Of a stretch of DNA of 64,000 nt, positions 25,563-33,775 are shown piece after piece. Both the position numbers and the translations under genes were made by a program. Numbering within the stretch: position 1 is the first letter of the stretch; each line of letters opens with the position of its first letter. Origin of the DNA: Acetobacter garciniae. GTDB lineage: Bacteria > Pseudomonadota > Alphaproteobacteria > Acetobacterales > Acetobacteraceae. The notes beneath the pieces were generated by a model. The model had not been told where the DNA came from, did no database searches, and was given only the letters and a program-made list of their open reading frames with translations. Location: contig NZ_JAFVMH010000002.1 in NCBI RefSeq assembly GCF_017377735.1, positions 1 to 64,000 on the forward strand, given 5' to 3'.

Positions 25563-27020
25563 TCAGGCCGTGCCGCCCACCGTCAGGCCGGTCATTTTCA
25601 GCGTGGGCTGGCCCACGCCCACGGGCACGCCCTGCCCGGCCTTGCCGCATGTGCCAATGCCCGGATCAAGCTCCAGATTGCCCCCGATCATGGAGACCTG
25701 GGACATGGCCTCCGCCCCGCTGCCGATCAGGGTGGCACCCTTGACGGGCACGGTCACGCGGCCATCCTCGATCAGATAGGCCTCCGACGTTGCGAACACG
25801 AACTTGCCCGAGGTGATATCCACCTGCCCGCCGCCGAAATGCACGGCATACAGCCCGCGCTTGACCGAGCGGATCATCTCCTCCGTCGTGGCGTTGCCCG
25901 GCAGCATGATGGTGTTGGTCATGCGCGGCAGCGGCATATGCGCATAGGACTGGCGCCTGCCGTTGCCGGTGGGGGCAACCCCCATCAGCCGCGCGTTCAG
26001 CCTGTCCTGCAGGTAGCCTTGCAGAATGCCGTCTTCTATCAGCGTCGTGCGGCCTGTGGGCGTGCCTTCGTCATCCACCGTCAGGCTGCCACGGCGGTCG
26101 GGCAGGGTGCCGTCATCGATCACCGTCACCCCGGGGGAGGCCACGCGCGTGCCGATCCGCCCGGCAAAGACGGACGTGCCCTTGCGGTTGAAGTCGCCTT
26201 CCAGCCCGTGGCCCACGGCCTCGTGCAGCAGAATGCCGGGCCAGCCGGCCCCCAGCACCACCTCCATCTCGCCCGCAGGGGCGGCCTGGGCCTGAAGTGC
26301 GACCTGGGCCTGGCGCAGCGCCTCGTCCACCGCACCCTGCCAGGTTTCCTCCCCCAGCAGGCGGTTGATCTCGTACCGCCCACCCAGCCCGTAGCTGCCG
26401 CTTTCGCGCTTGCCGTCCTGTTCCACCACCACGGACACGTTCAGCCGCACCAGCGGGCGCAGATCCGCCGTGCGGCCGCCATCGGCCCGGATGATCTGCA
26501 CCGCCTGCCATTCCCCCGAAAGCGAGGCCATGACCTGCACCACCCGGCTGTCCTTGCCGCGGGCATAGGCGTCGATGGCGCTCAGCAGGCCCGAACGGGC
26601 GGCAAAATCCGTGTCACCCAGCGGGTTGGCCGCCGTATACAGCCGCTGGTTGGTCGCACGCGGCGGGGCCGCCATCTGGCCCGAACGCCCCGCCCGCACA
26701 GCCCCCACGGCATCGACCGCACGCAGGAGGGAGGCACGGCTCAGCTCGTCCGAATGGGCGAAACCCGTTTCCTCCCCCAGCACCGCGCGCAGGCCGAAGC
26801 CCGAACTGGTGTTGAAGGACGCCGCGCGGATAACCCCGTCGTCGAGCGAGAGGGACTCGCTTTCGCGGTATTCCAGGAACAGCTCGCCGTCTTCCATGCC
26901 CTCAAGGGCGGTGCGGGTCAGTTTCTGCGCGTCATCACGGCCGAGTGTCGCATCGGGGCGGTCGAAAAAAAGCTGGTCCGTGGCGGCCAGCGCCCCCAAC
27001 TGCGCGGGAGAGGAAGACAT
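25563..27020 (-). CDS. tldD: Metalloprotease TldD
   Basis: A 485-residue zinc protease of the TldD/PmbA family, which works as a TldD-TldE heterodimer and degrades unfolded peptides; it matures some peptide antibiotics and affects gyrase-inhibitor sensitivity. The metal motif H266-E-x3-H271 is in LLHEAVGHGLEGDFNRKG, characteristic of TldD rather than the inactive TldE. The C-terminus GTCGKAGQGVPVGVGQPTLKMTGLTVGG is also diagnostic. The ATG at 27020 has AAGGG 9 nt upstream; a TTG two codons earlier is less likely. The partner gene tldE/pmbA is not in the window. Confidence 0.95.
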   Translation of the reverse strand: MSSSPAQLGALAATDQLFFDRPDATLGRDDAQKLTRTALEGMEDGELFLEYRESESLSLDDGVIRAASFNTSSGFGLRAVLGEETGFAHSDELSRASLLRAVDAVGAVRAGRSGQMAAPPRATNQRLYTAANPLGDTDFAARSGLLSAIDAYARGKDSRVVQVMASLSGEWQAVQIIRADGGRTADLRPLVRLNVSVVVEQDGKRESGSYGLGGRYEINRLLGEETWQGAVDEALRQAQVALQAQAAPAGEMEVVLGAGWPGILLHEAVGHGLEGDFNRKGTSVFAGRIGTRVASPGVTVIDDGTLPDRRGSLTVDDEGTPTGRTTLIEDGILQGYLQDRLNARLMGVAPTGNGRRQSYAHMPLPRMTNTIMLPGNATTEEMIRSVKRGLYAVHFGGGQVDITSGKFVFATSEAYLIEDGRVTVPVKGATLIGSGAEAMSQVSMIGGNLELDPGIGTCGKAGQGVPVGVGQPTLKMTGLTVGGTA

Positions 27021-27253
27021 GGGCAAAACCCTTCATCTGAAAACCATGGCGGCACCCCGTACCGGTGCCTGAAGACTAGCATGTCCCAAGGGGCGGGGCA
27101 TCCATGAACCGACCGGAACCTGCCCCTAAGGGCAAGCGCCCCGACCCGCCCGACCCGCACGCCCGACCGGGCTGCCCGATATGCAAGCCGATGTGCCCCG
27201 GCACACCCGCGCTGCGTTCCCGGGTCGGGGCGTGCACGCTGCGAACCTGCCTG

Positions 27254-28006
27254 TCAGATACCCGGCAGTTCGTTGACTGTCACGACCCGCCACCCCGCGT
27301 CGAGCCGTTCGAGAATGGTCAGCGACAGGTTCTGGACGGAGAAATGCAGTGCCGTTTCGGCATGGATGCGCAGGGCATGGGCCAGGGCGGCGCGGATCAC
27401 GCCACCATGGCTGACAGCCACGATATCCTGCCCGGCATTTTCCGCCGCCAGCCTGTCCAGCAGGCGGCCTACGCGGGCGCAGACATCGATCATGCTTTCG
27501 CCCTCGGGCGGGCATTCCGTCGCCCCCACGGCCCAGAACGGGTGCGGCGGCAGGTTCAGGTGGCCGGTCAACTGGCTGTAATCGAGCCCCTGCCACAGGC
27601 CCAGATTCTGCTCGATCAGGTCGGGTTCGGTCACCAGATCGTGCGGGCCGTACCCTGCTTCCTCTATGGCGCGGGCCGTCTCGCGCGTGCGTGACAGGGG
27701 GCTGACCAGCCAGCGCGCGGGGCGGGGCAGGCGGGCCGCCAGGGCACGGTACATGGGCCGCTGCGCGATCAGGCTGTCGGGGCAGAGCGGAACATCCATG
27801 CAGCCGTACAGGCACATGCGGGCGTTTTCTTCCACCAGGGCGTGGCGGATCAGCCAGAAGCGCGTAATGCCGGGGGCAAGCTTGGGACCGTCCAGAAAAT
27901 GCCCCTGCGATGGCACCATGGGCAGGGACGGTGCGCGACGGGCAGGTGCTGTCGGGGCAGATGTGGAAGAAACAGGAACCGGAACGAGAGAAGACTGTTC
28001 ATTCAT
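27254..28006 (-). CDS. Histidine phosphatase family protein (phosphoglycerate mutase-like)
   Basis: A 250-residue member of the branch 1 histidine phosphatases. The phosphoaccepting histidine is H55 in LIRHAL, with R54 beside it; R106 (SRTRETA), E132 and H200 (AVSHGG) complete the catalytic pocket. The LIRHA rather than the usual RHGE signature and the LGLWQGLDYSQL segment suggest a CobC-like (alpha-ribazole phosphatase) or GpmB-like enzyme, but no cobalamin genes are near, so the substrate stays open. The first 45 residues are a Ser/Pro/Ala-rich extension without domain features. The ATG at 28006 is used; an upstream in-frame ATG at 28072 is possible. Confidence 0.85.
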   Translation of the reverse strand: MNEQSSLVPVPVSSTSAPTAPARRAPSLPMVPSQGHFLDGPKLAPGITRFWLIRHALVEENARMCLYGCMDVPLCPDSLIAQRPMYRALAARLPRPARWLVSPLSRTRETARAIEEAGYGPHDLVTEPDLIEQNLGLWQGLDYSQLTGHLNLPPHPFWAVGATECPPEGESMIDVCARVGRLLDRLAAENAGQDIVAVSHGGVIRAALAHALRIHAETALHFSVQNLSLTILERLDAGWRVVTVNELPGI

Positions 28007-28207
28007 GTGCCTGTTTTGGTGCGCGCGGCGCGCCAGCGCAAGAGCGGAACCGCGAAAAGCAGATGTGAACACCCCTCCAACCCCACCGCCGCCCCATCCC
28101 GGGCCCGGCTTTGCCGCATGGCGGCCAGCCCCGCCATTCCCGCCTCTGGACGACCCTGCCGGGCTGCGTCACTCTGCCATCACCCTATGCGAAGGAGACC
28201 ACAAGAC

Positions 28208-28711
28208 ATGGACGAGCAAGCCAAGAAAACCGCGCTGCGCATGATCCCCTATGGGCTGTACATTCTCAGCGCCGGCACGCTGGAGACCGAAATTGCCGCG
28301 GCAACTGTCAACTGGGTCACGCAGACCAGCTTCGCCCCCCCGCTGCTGGCCCTGGGCATCAAGACGGACTCGCATGTCTATGCGGCAGCGCGCGACAGCG
28401 GGGATCTGGTGCTCAACATCCTGGGCAAGGGGCAGGGCGGGCTGGCGTTCTCGTTCTTCAAACCTGCGACCTATGCCGATGGCAAGCTTTCGGGCGAGGC
28501 CATTACATGGGCCGCCAACGGCGCACCCATTCTGGCCAGCGCGCCCGCCGCGATCGAACTGAAGGTGCGCAAGATCGTGGAACTGGGCGACCACCACACC
28601 TTTATTGCCGAGGTCACATCAGTCCATCTCAACCAGCAGATCGAAGGCCGCCCGGATGAAGCCGTGCTGCACATGAAAGACCTGGGCGAAAAGGTTTTCT
28701 ACGGCGGATGA
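28208..28711 (+). CDS. Flavin reductase-like FMN-binding protein
   Basis: A 167-residue protein with the split-barrel flavin reductase fold. It starts MDEQAKKTALRMIPYGLYIL with an ideal AAGGAG ribosome binding site 10 nt upstream. The segment TVNWVTQTSFAPPLLALGIK corresponds to the flavin-binding strand-loop (usually NAMTASSFTSVSxxPP), and LVLNILGKGQGGLAFSFFKP to the next conserved block. It would reduce FMN or FAD with NAD(P)H or simply bind FMN. A nitronate monooxygenase gene starts 16 bp later, so the two flavoproteins probably form one operon. Confidence 0.82.
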   Translation: MDEQAKKTALRMIPYGLYILSAGTLETEIAAATVNWVTQTSFAPPLLALGIKTDSHVYAAARDSGDLVLNILGKGQGGLAFSFFKPATYADGKLSGEAITWAANGAPILASAPAAIELKVRKIVELGDHHTFIAEVTSVHLNQQIEGRPDEAVLHMKDLGEKVFYGG

Positions 28712-28727
28712 ACGGCAGGCACGGGGC

Positions 28728-29792
28728 GTGAGCTGGATCGAACGCCTGGGCCTGTCCGTGCCCCTTGTCCAGGCCCCCATGGCGGGCGTGTCCACACCGG
28801 CCCTTGCTGCGGCGGTCTGCAACGCGGGAGCACTGGGCTCGATCGGCGTGGGCGCGACCGATGCCGCCGGGGCCCGCGCCATGATCGCCGCCGTGCGGGA
28901 GAGCACGCGTTCAGCCTTTAACGTCAACCTGTTCGTGCACACGCCCCCCGTGGCCGACCCCGTGCTGGAGGCCGCATGGCTGGCGTGGCTCGCCCCCAGT
29001 TTTGCCGCCTTCGGGGCAGCGCCGCCGCAAACCCTGCGGTCGCCCTATACAAGCTTTGCCGACGATCCGGCCATGCTGGACATGCTGCTGCATACGAGGC
29101 CGCCAGTCGTCAGCTTTCATTTCGGCCTGCCCGCCGCACCCGTCGTTACCGCCCTCAAACAGGCGGGCATTCTCCTGCTCGCCACCGCCACCAGCCTTGA
29201 TGAGGCCCGCATGGCGCAGGCCGCGGGAATGGATGCCATCGTGGCGCAGGGGATCGAAGCCGGGGGCCACCGGGGCGTGTTCGACCCGCGGGGCCCAGAT
29301 GACGCGTTGGGAACGCTGGCCCTTGTCCGCCTGCTGGTTCGGCAATGCGCCTGTCCCGTCATTGCGGCGGGCGGGATCATGGACGGGGCGGGTATTGCCG
29401 CGGCGCTGGACCTGGGGGCGATAGCCGCCCAACTGGGCACCGCCTTCATTCCCTGCCCCGAATCCGCGGCCGATGCCGCCTATCGGCAGGCGCTGGCAGG
29501 GCCGGGGGCGTTCCATACGCGCCTGACCCGGCTTGTTTCCGGGCGGCCCGCGCGCTGCCTGGCCAATCGTTTCACCGCATTGGCGGAACAGGCCCCCCCG
29601 ACCCCGCCCGATTACCCCATCGCGTACGATGCGGGAAAAGCGCTGAACGCCGCAGCGAAGGCGCGGGGGGAACACGGTTTTGGCGCGCAGTGGGCCGGAC
29701 AGGGCGCACCACTTGCACGCGCCATGCCCGCCGCCGAACTGGTGGCAACCCTGAACAGGGAAATCCACGAGGCCCGCACGCCTGCTTTGTAG
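28728..29792 (+). CDS. Nitronate monooxygenase (2-nitropropane dioxygenase family)
   Basis: A 354-residue FMN-dependent TIM-barrel enzyme that detoxifies alkyl nitronates such as propionate-3-nitronate. It begins at GTG (MSWIERLGLSVPLVQAPMAG), and the phosphate-binding GGHRG loop appears in VAQGIEAGGHRGVF; AAGGIMDG and the IAAQLGTAFIPCPES segment are also family features. The gene is 16 bp downstream of the flavin reductase-like gene. A copy of the dispersed hairpin repeat separates its end from the convergent porin gene. Confidence 0.9.
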   Translation: MSWIERLGLSVPLVQAPMAGVSTPALAAAVCNAGALGSIGVGATDAAGARAMIAAVRESTRSAFNVNLFVHTPPVADPVLEAAWLAWLAPSFAAFGAAPPQTLRSPYTSFADDPAMLDMLLHTRPPVVSFHFGLPAAPVVTALKQAGILLLATATSLDEARMAQAAGMDAIVAQGIEAGGHRGVFDPRGPDDALGTLALVRLLVRQCACPVIAAGGIMDGAGIAAALDLGAIAAQLGTAFIPCPESAADAAYRQALAGPGAFHTRLTRLVSGRPARCLANRFTALAEQAPPTPPDYPIAYDAGKALNAAAKARGEHGFGAQWAGQGAPLARAMPAAELVATLNREIHEARTPAL

Positions 29793-29802
29793 CCGGGATA
29801 TA

Positions 29803-29911
29803 TCCGCTTAAAACAGGCAAGTTTTCGGGTGTCGCCTTTTTTTCAAAAGGTGGCGGTCCTTGAAGCTTTTTGAAAAAAGCTTCACCAAAAACTTTTCTCC
29901 TTATTTATCAG
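29803..29911 (-). repeat. Dispersed double-hairpin repeat, copy D
   Basis: Full copy in reverse orientation between convergent genes, ending 3 bp before the porin stop. Hairpin 2 lies near 29834-29850, hairpin 1 (AAGCTTTTTGAAAAAAGCTT) at 29863-29882, then CCAAAAACTTTT and a TTATTTATCAGG flank matching the other copies. Confidence 0.85.
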
Positions 29912-29914
29912 GGA

Positions 29915-31381
29915 TCAGAAGGTCGTTGTCACGTTCAGGCCGGTTACGACGGCGTGGCGGGTGGAACGGTTACTGTCGCTGTTCTCCGACACGCCACCCA
30001 CATGCAGGAAATACTGGAAATCCGGCTGCACGATCAGCCACGGCGTGACCGCCGCCTGATAGGTCAGTTCCACATGATGTTCGGGAAGCAGCATGCCCGT
30101 AGTACTCGTGCCCAGGCGTATGGCATCCCGCGCGTGCTGGAGCGCGCGCCGCCCGTAAAAACCCGCCCCCCAGGCAATACCGATCGTATCGTCCGGCCGC
30201 CCGGGCAGAAGTTCGTCGAAGGTGAAGCCGCTCTGCACTTCCAGCGCGACAAGATTGCGCGTGCCGTCATTCACCGTCGCGCGGGTGAAGAAGTTGATGG
30301 TCTTGCCCGAGTCTTTTTCCCTGCGCCAGATCGTCTGGTCCAGCACGGCATAGGCCAGCCAGTTGCCATGGTGGTAGAACGGCGTGCCCGTACTCTGCGG
30401 ATTGGCCAGCAGCCCCCCCCGGTTGTCGAACCGCTGGTCGGGAAAACGGCCGGTATCGTACAACGCGCCGAATTTCCATGTGCCGGGCAGGGCTGGCGCA
30501 TCCTTTCCCGCAAGGCGGCGGGCCGCATCCAGCCAGACCTGCACTTCGCCAATGAACAGCGTGCCCCCGCTGGTGGAAAACGTCGTGCCCGAGGGGTCGC
30601 GCTGGGCGGGGTCGATATCGCTGTAGAACGGGCCGCGCGTGGGGTTGTCATCGGTGATCGCGCCCATCAGCACCACGGGGGCGACCGGTGTCCATTTGAC
30701 GCGCCCGCCCACGGCGGAATACGGCCAGGACGGACCGCCCGAATAAAGGTTGCTCGATGTGGAAAGCGGCCAGCCAAAGCTGGCGTTCAGGAAAAAGGAC
30801 GCGTTCTGGCTGACAAGGAATTCCGTATCCAGGTCGATGGAGCCCACGCGCACATCAAGCCGGTCGTGCAGGAAGCTCTGCCCGTACCACAGTTCGAACA
30901 GGCGGGTGGACCGCCCCGCGTCATACCCGCTGACGGGGTTGAGCGAGCCCAGGCGTTCGTCCGTGAACGACCGACCCCGGATCTGCAATGCGCTGATATT
31001 GAAAAGCCCGCCCTTCCACCCGAAGGCCGCCTTGCTGTCGATGGTAAGGGCGACCGCCGTCATGCCGTCATAGGTCGGGCCGGGATGGGTGCCGCCTGCC
31101 AGCAGGCCCCATAATTCCTCCACGTCCTGGATGGTCACGCTTACGCCCTTGCTGGCAAGCCAGGGCCGTACACCGCCCGCATTGCCCAGTAACTGCGTGC
31201 TGGCATCCTGGGGTGGGGGCACAAAAACCGGCGCGGGCACCGGAAGCGGCACGCCCGAGGGCAGGATATCGGTGGCAAGCGGCACGCTTGCGGCAATGGC
31301 GCCCGGGCAGGCCGCCATGGCGGCAACCAGGGTAAGGGCGGCTGCCACATGGCGAAAGGCCAGGGCAGACGACCTTACCAT
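29915..31381 (-). CDS. Carbohydrate-selective porin, OprB family
   Basis: A 488-residue outer-membrane barrel for sugar uptake. The signal peptide is MVRSSALAFRHVAAALTLVA through about AIA-A (cleavage near residue 31), followed by a Pro/Val-rich segment. The mature part shows OprB blocks: WGLLAGGTHPGPTYDG, LFELWYGQSFLHDRLDVRVG, and a C-terminal QPDFQYFLHVGGVS, ending in phenylalanine as barrels do. It starts 11 bp after the pit stop, so a Pit-OprB operon is probable. OprB porins are common in acetic acid bacteria that oxidise sugars in the periplasm. The unusual partner suggests co-regulation by phosphate or simply read-through. Confidence 0.92.
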   Translation of the reverse strand: MVRSSALAFRHVAAALTLVAAMAACPGAIAASVPLATDILPSGVPLPVPAPVFVPPPQDASTQLLGNAGGVRPWLASKGVSVTIQDVEELWGLLAGGTHPGPTYDGMTAVALTIDSKAAFGWKGGLFNISALQIRGRSFTDERLGSLNPVSGYDAGRSTRLFELWYGQSFLHDRLDVRVGSIDLDTEFLVSQNASFFLNASFGWPLSTSSNLYSGGPSWPYSAVGGRVKWTPVAPVVLMGAITDDNPTRGPFYSDIDPAQRDPSGTTFSTSGGTLFIGEVQVWLDAARRLAGKDAPALPGTWKFGALYDTGRFPDQRFDNRGGLLANPQSTGTPFYHHGNWLAYAVLDQTIWRREKDSGKTINFFTRATVNDGTRNLVALEVQSGFTFDELLPGRPDDTIGIAWGAGFYGRRALQHARDAIRLGTSTTGMLLPEHHVELTYQAAVTPWLIVQPDFQYFLHVGGVSENSDSNRSTRHAVVTGLNVTTTF

Positions 31382-31392
31382 TTCAAGACCCG

Positions 31393-33021
31393 TTAAAAGA
31401 CGTGGCGGAAGATGAAAAACAATACCCCACTGATAAGCATGGCTGCCGGCAGTGTGACGATCCAGGCCATGGCCATGGTGCGCAGGGTGCGCCATTGCAG
31501 GCCGGACCCCGCTCCCGCCATGGTTCCGGCGACACCGCTGGACAGGATATGGGTTGTGGACACCGGCATACCATATCCTTCCGCCAGGCCGATAGTGCCC
31601 ATGGCCACGATCTCGGCCGAGGCACCTTGCGCATAGTTCAGGTGGGTCTTGCCGATCTTCTCGCCCACCGTCACCACAATGCGCTTCCAGCCCACCATGG
31701 TGCCCATGCCCAGCGCCAGCGCCACCGCGATCTTGACCCAAGTGGGAATGAAGCGCGTGCCCGCGTTAAGCCGTTCCATGAATGCCTTGAGCGTGGTGCT
31801 TTCCTCGGCCGTGAAGGCGGTGGTCTTGCCCAGCGCGCGGATCGCGTCCGATACCAGGTACATGTCGGTGCGCACGTTGGGCACCTGGGCCGCCGGAATG
31901 GCGTTGAGCGAGCGATACCCCTTGACCGATGCCGCGATATCGTCCGACAGCACGGCTAGCGCGCCATAGACAGGTTCGGCCGCCACCTGCTTGTCGCGCA
32001 GCGCGTTCGTCACCAGCGTGCGGGCATCGGCCACGCTCAGCGCATCGGGGGCGGCGTCATGCGCGCGGAAAAGGCTTGCCGCCTGCCCGGCCGACTGCAC
32101 GAAGCCCGGCATGGCCGATTCCGGCATGGCGCGGTTGAGCGCATAGGCCGTGGGGGCCGCACCGATCAGGATAAGCATGATCAGCCCCATGCCCTTCTGC
32201 CCGTCATTGCCGCCGTGGAAGTAGGACACACCCGTGCAGGTGCCGATCAGAAGGCCCCGAATCCACAGCGGGGGCGGCTTGTGGCCCTCCGGCGCTTCGA
32301 ACAGGGTGCGGTTGCGCACCAGCACCCGGAACAGCACGAACAGCACGAGCGAGAGAACGAAGCCGCAGACCGGGCTGAACAGCAGCGCGCTAAACACCTT
32401 CTGCACCTGGGACCAGTCAACGCCGTATGTGGCGGCCCCGGCGGGCGCCATCAACTGGTTGGCAATGCCCACCCCCATGATGGAGCCGATCAGCGCGTGG
32501 GAGGAACTGTTGGGAATACCCATGGCCCATGTGGCCAGGTTCCACACGATGGCGGCAATCAGCAGCGCGAAGATCATGGCATGCCCGGCACTGCTGCCCA
32601 CCTGGAGAATAAGCTCCACGGGCAGCAGCGTGACTACGCTATAGGCCACCGCCCCGGAGGATACGAGCACACCCAGCAGGTTCCACAGCCCGGACCACAC
32701 CACCGCGACAAGCGGGGGCAGGCTGTTGGTGTAGATGACGGTGGCCACCGCATTTGCCGTATCGTGAAAGCCGTTGACGAATTCGAACCCCAGCGCGATC
32801 AGCAGCGCCAGTGCCAGCAGCACGAACGCCCCCACGGCCAGGCCGTGTTCGTCAGCAGCCCGCAGGTCGGCCACGACGCTGTAGCCGACAAAGGCCAGGG
32901 CCCCTGCAATGACAGCAAGAAAAAACAGTTTGAACGCGGGCGTTGCACCGGCGTTCATGCGCGGGCGCAGGACATGGGTCCGCGCAGCAATGGATTCCGA
33001 CAAGGCTTTCCCCTTTGCCAT
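31393..33021 (-). CDS. pit: Inorganic phosphate transporter, Pit family
   Basis: A 542-residue inner-membrane symporter for metal-phosphate with protons. The first PiT signature is GFHDTANAVATVIYTNSL (from residue 84) and the second, GGNDGQKGMG, is in the middle; PNSSSHAL and PVSTTHILSSGVAGT are the paired re-entrant motifs. About ten to twelve hydrophobic segments are interrupted by a central hydrophilic domain (around residues 330-430), as in PitA. The first 25 residues are a cytoplasmic extension. A 16-bp AT palindrome lies 30 bp upstream of the ATG. The porin gene follows within 11 bp. Confidence 0.94.
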   Translation of the reverse strand: MAKGKALSESIAARTHVLRPRMNAGATPAFKLFFLAVIAGALAFVGYSVVADLRAADEHGLAVGAFVLLALALLIALGFEFVNGFHDTANAVATVIYTNSLPPLVAVVWSGLWNLLGVLVSSGAVAYSVVTLLPVELILQVGSSAGHAMIFALLIAAIVWNLATWAMGIPNSSSHALIGSIMGVGIANQLMAPAGAATYGVDWSQVQKVFSALLFSPVCGFVLSLVLFVLFRVLVRNRTLFEAPEGHKPPPLWIRGLLIGTCTGVSYFHGGNDGQKGMGLIMLILIGAAPTAYALNRAMPESAMPGFVQSAGQAASLFRAHDAAPDALSVADARTLVTNALRDKQVAAEPVYGALAVLSDDIAASVKGYRSLNAIPAAQVPNVRTDMYLVSDAIRALGKTTAFTAEESTTLKAFMERLNAGTRFIPTWVKIAVALALGMGTMVGWKRIVVTVGEKIGKTHLNYAQGASAEIVAMGTIGLAEGYGMPVSTTHILSSGVAGTMAGAGSGLQWRTLRTMAMAWIVTLPAAMLISGVLFFIFRHVF

Positions 33022-33050
33022 GACTTGGGCACTGGGGCGAAATTCGACTG

Positions 33051-33066
33051 TATAAAAATTTTTATA
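33051..33066. promoter_or_regulatory. AT-rich perfect palindrome in the pit promoter region
   Basis: TATAAAAATTTTTATA, a 16-bp perfect palindrome 30 bp upstream of the pit ATG. On the minus strand the sequence just upstream contains a tandem TGTAATGTAAC. It may be part of the promoter or an operator; a canonical Pho box could not be matched. Confidence 0.4.
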
Positions 33067-33216
33067 AAGTTACATTACAATGAAATACTCCGCAGCGCGG
33101 GCGTATTGCCGCCATGTGCTTGAATAACAGCCCAAAACACCGTGTATGAATTTTCGGCGTCTGGATGCGCAGGCGCAGCACAGCATGCATCCGTGGCCCG
33201 ATGTCAGAGAGCGATG

Positions 33217-33573
33217 TCAGAGAGCCAGGCCAAAGCGCGGGCCGATCCAGGTCATGGCCACATAAAGCCCCAGCGTCACGCCGCAGCCCGCCGCCAGCGT
33301 GGGCCAGAACCCCAAGCCGTGCCGCAGCAGCACGGGCATGAGCACGAACATGGGCAACGAAGGCAGGACGTACCAGAAGGTCGCATTCATATGCGCGGCC
33401 ATATTGGCGACATCGGGCCTTTCGTTCCAAAGCCATATCATGCCCAGCACGGATACCAGCGGCAGCGACGCAATCAGCGCCCCCAGACCGGGAAAACGCT
33501 TTGCCAGGGTCGATGCGAGCGCGATCAGCACACCCGAAATAGCGGCTTTGATCATCAGATGCAGCATGGCCAT
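33217..33573 (-). CDS. DUF3147-like four-helix membrane protein
   Basis: A 118-residue protein made almost wholly of four hydrophobic segments separated by short loops: residues about 7-24, 31-48, 63-84 and 90-112. The pattern KRFPGLGALIASLPLVSVLGMIWLW and PVLLRHGLGFWPTLAAG resembles the DUF3147 family of small inner-membrane proteins, whose function is not known. The start MAMLHLMIKA has a GAAGG motif 8 nt upstream; an ATG eight codons earlier lacks one. It lies between pit and the divergent ABC-F gene. Confidence 0.75.
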   Translation of the reverse strand: MAMLHLMIKAAISGVLIALASTLAKRFPGLGALIASLPLVSVLGMIWLWNERPDVANMAAHMNATFWYVLPSLPMFVLMPVLLRHGLGFWPTLAAGCGVTLGLYVAMTWIGPRFGLAL

Positions 33574-33775
33574 GGTGTACGCCTTCTTCCGCCCCATGAA
33601 CAGTGCTGCACGAAAAGCACGCCGCGCGCCACATGGACTGCCCCCGACCGCCCCCGACCACACGAACGGCAAAGCAGCAAGCCGACGGGGGCGTGCGCAG
33701 CCATGGTTTACGGGGCGGGCGGGTTGCGTAATAAGGGCGCTCCCGTTCCTGTCCGCCCTTCTGCCCCGAGGCCCC

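Noticed and set aside
27104..27253. Start of a plus-strand frame with PGCPICKP, recalling small zinc-binding proteins such as YacG
   Set aside because: The second cysteine pair of YacG is missing and the frame continues antisense into the phosphatase gene.
33001..33066. Pho box upstream of pit
   Set aside because: A tandem TGTAATGTAAC is present, but it does not match the PhoB consensus well enough to call.
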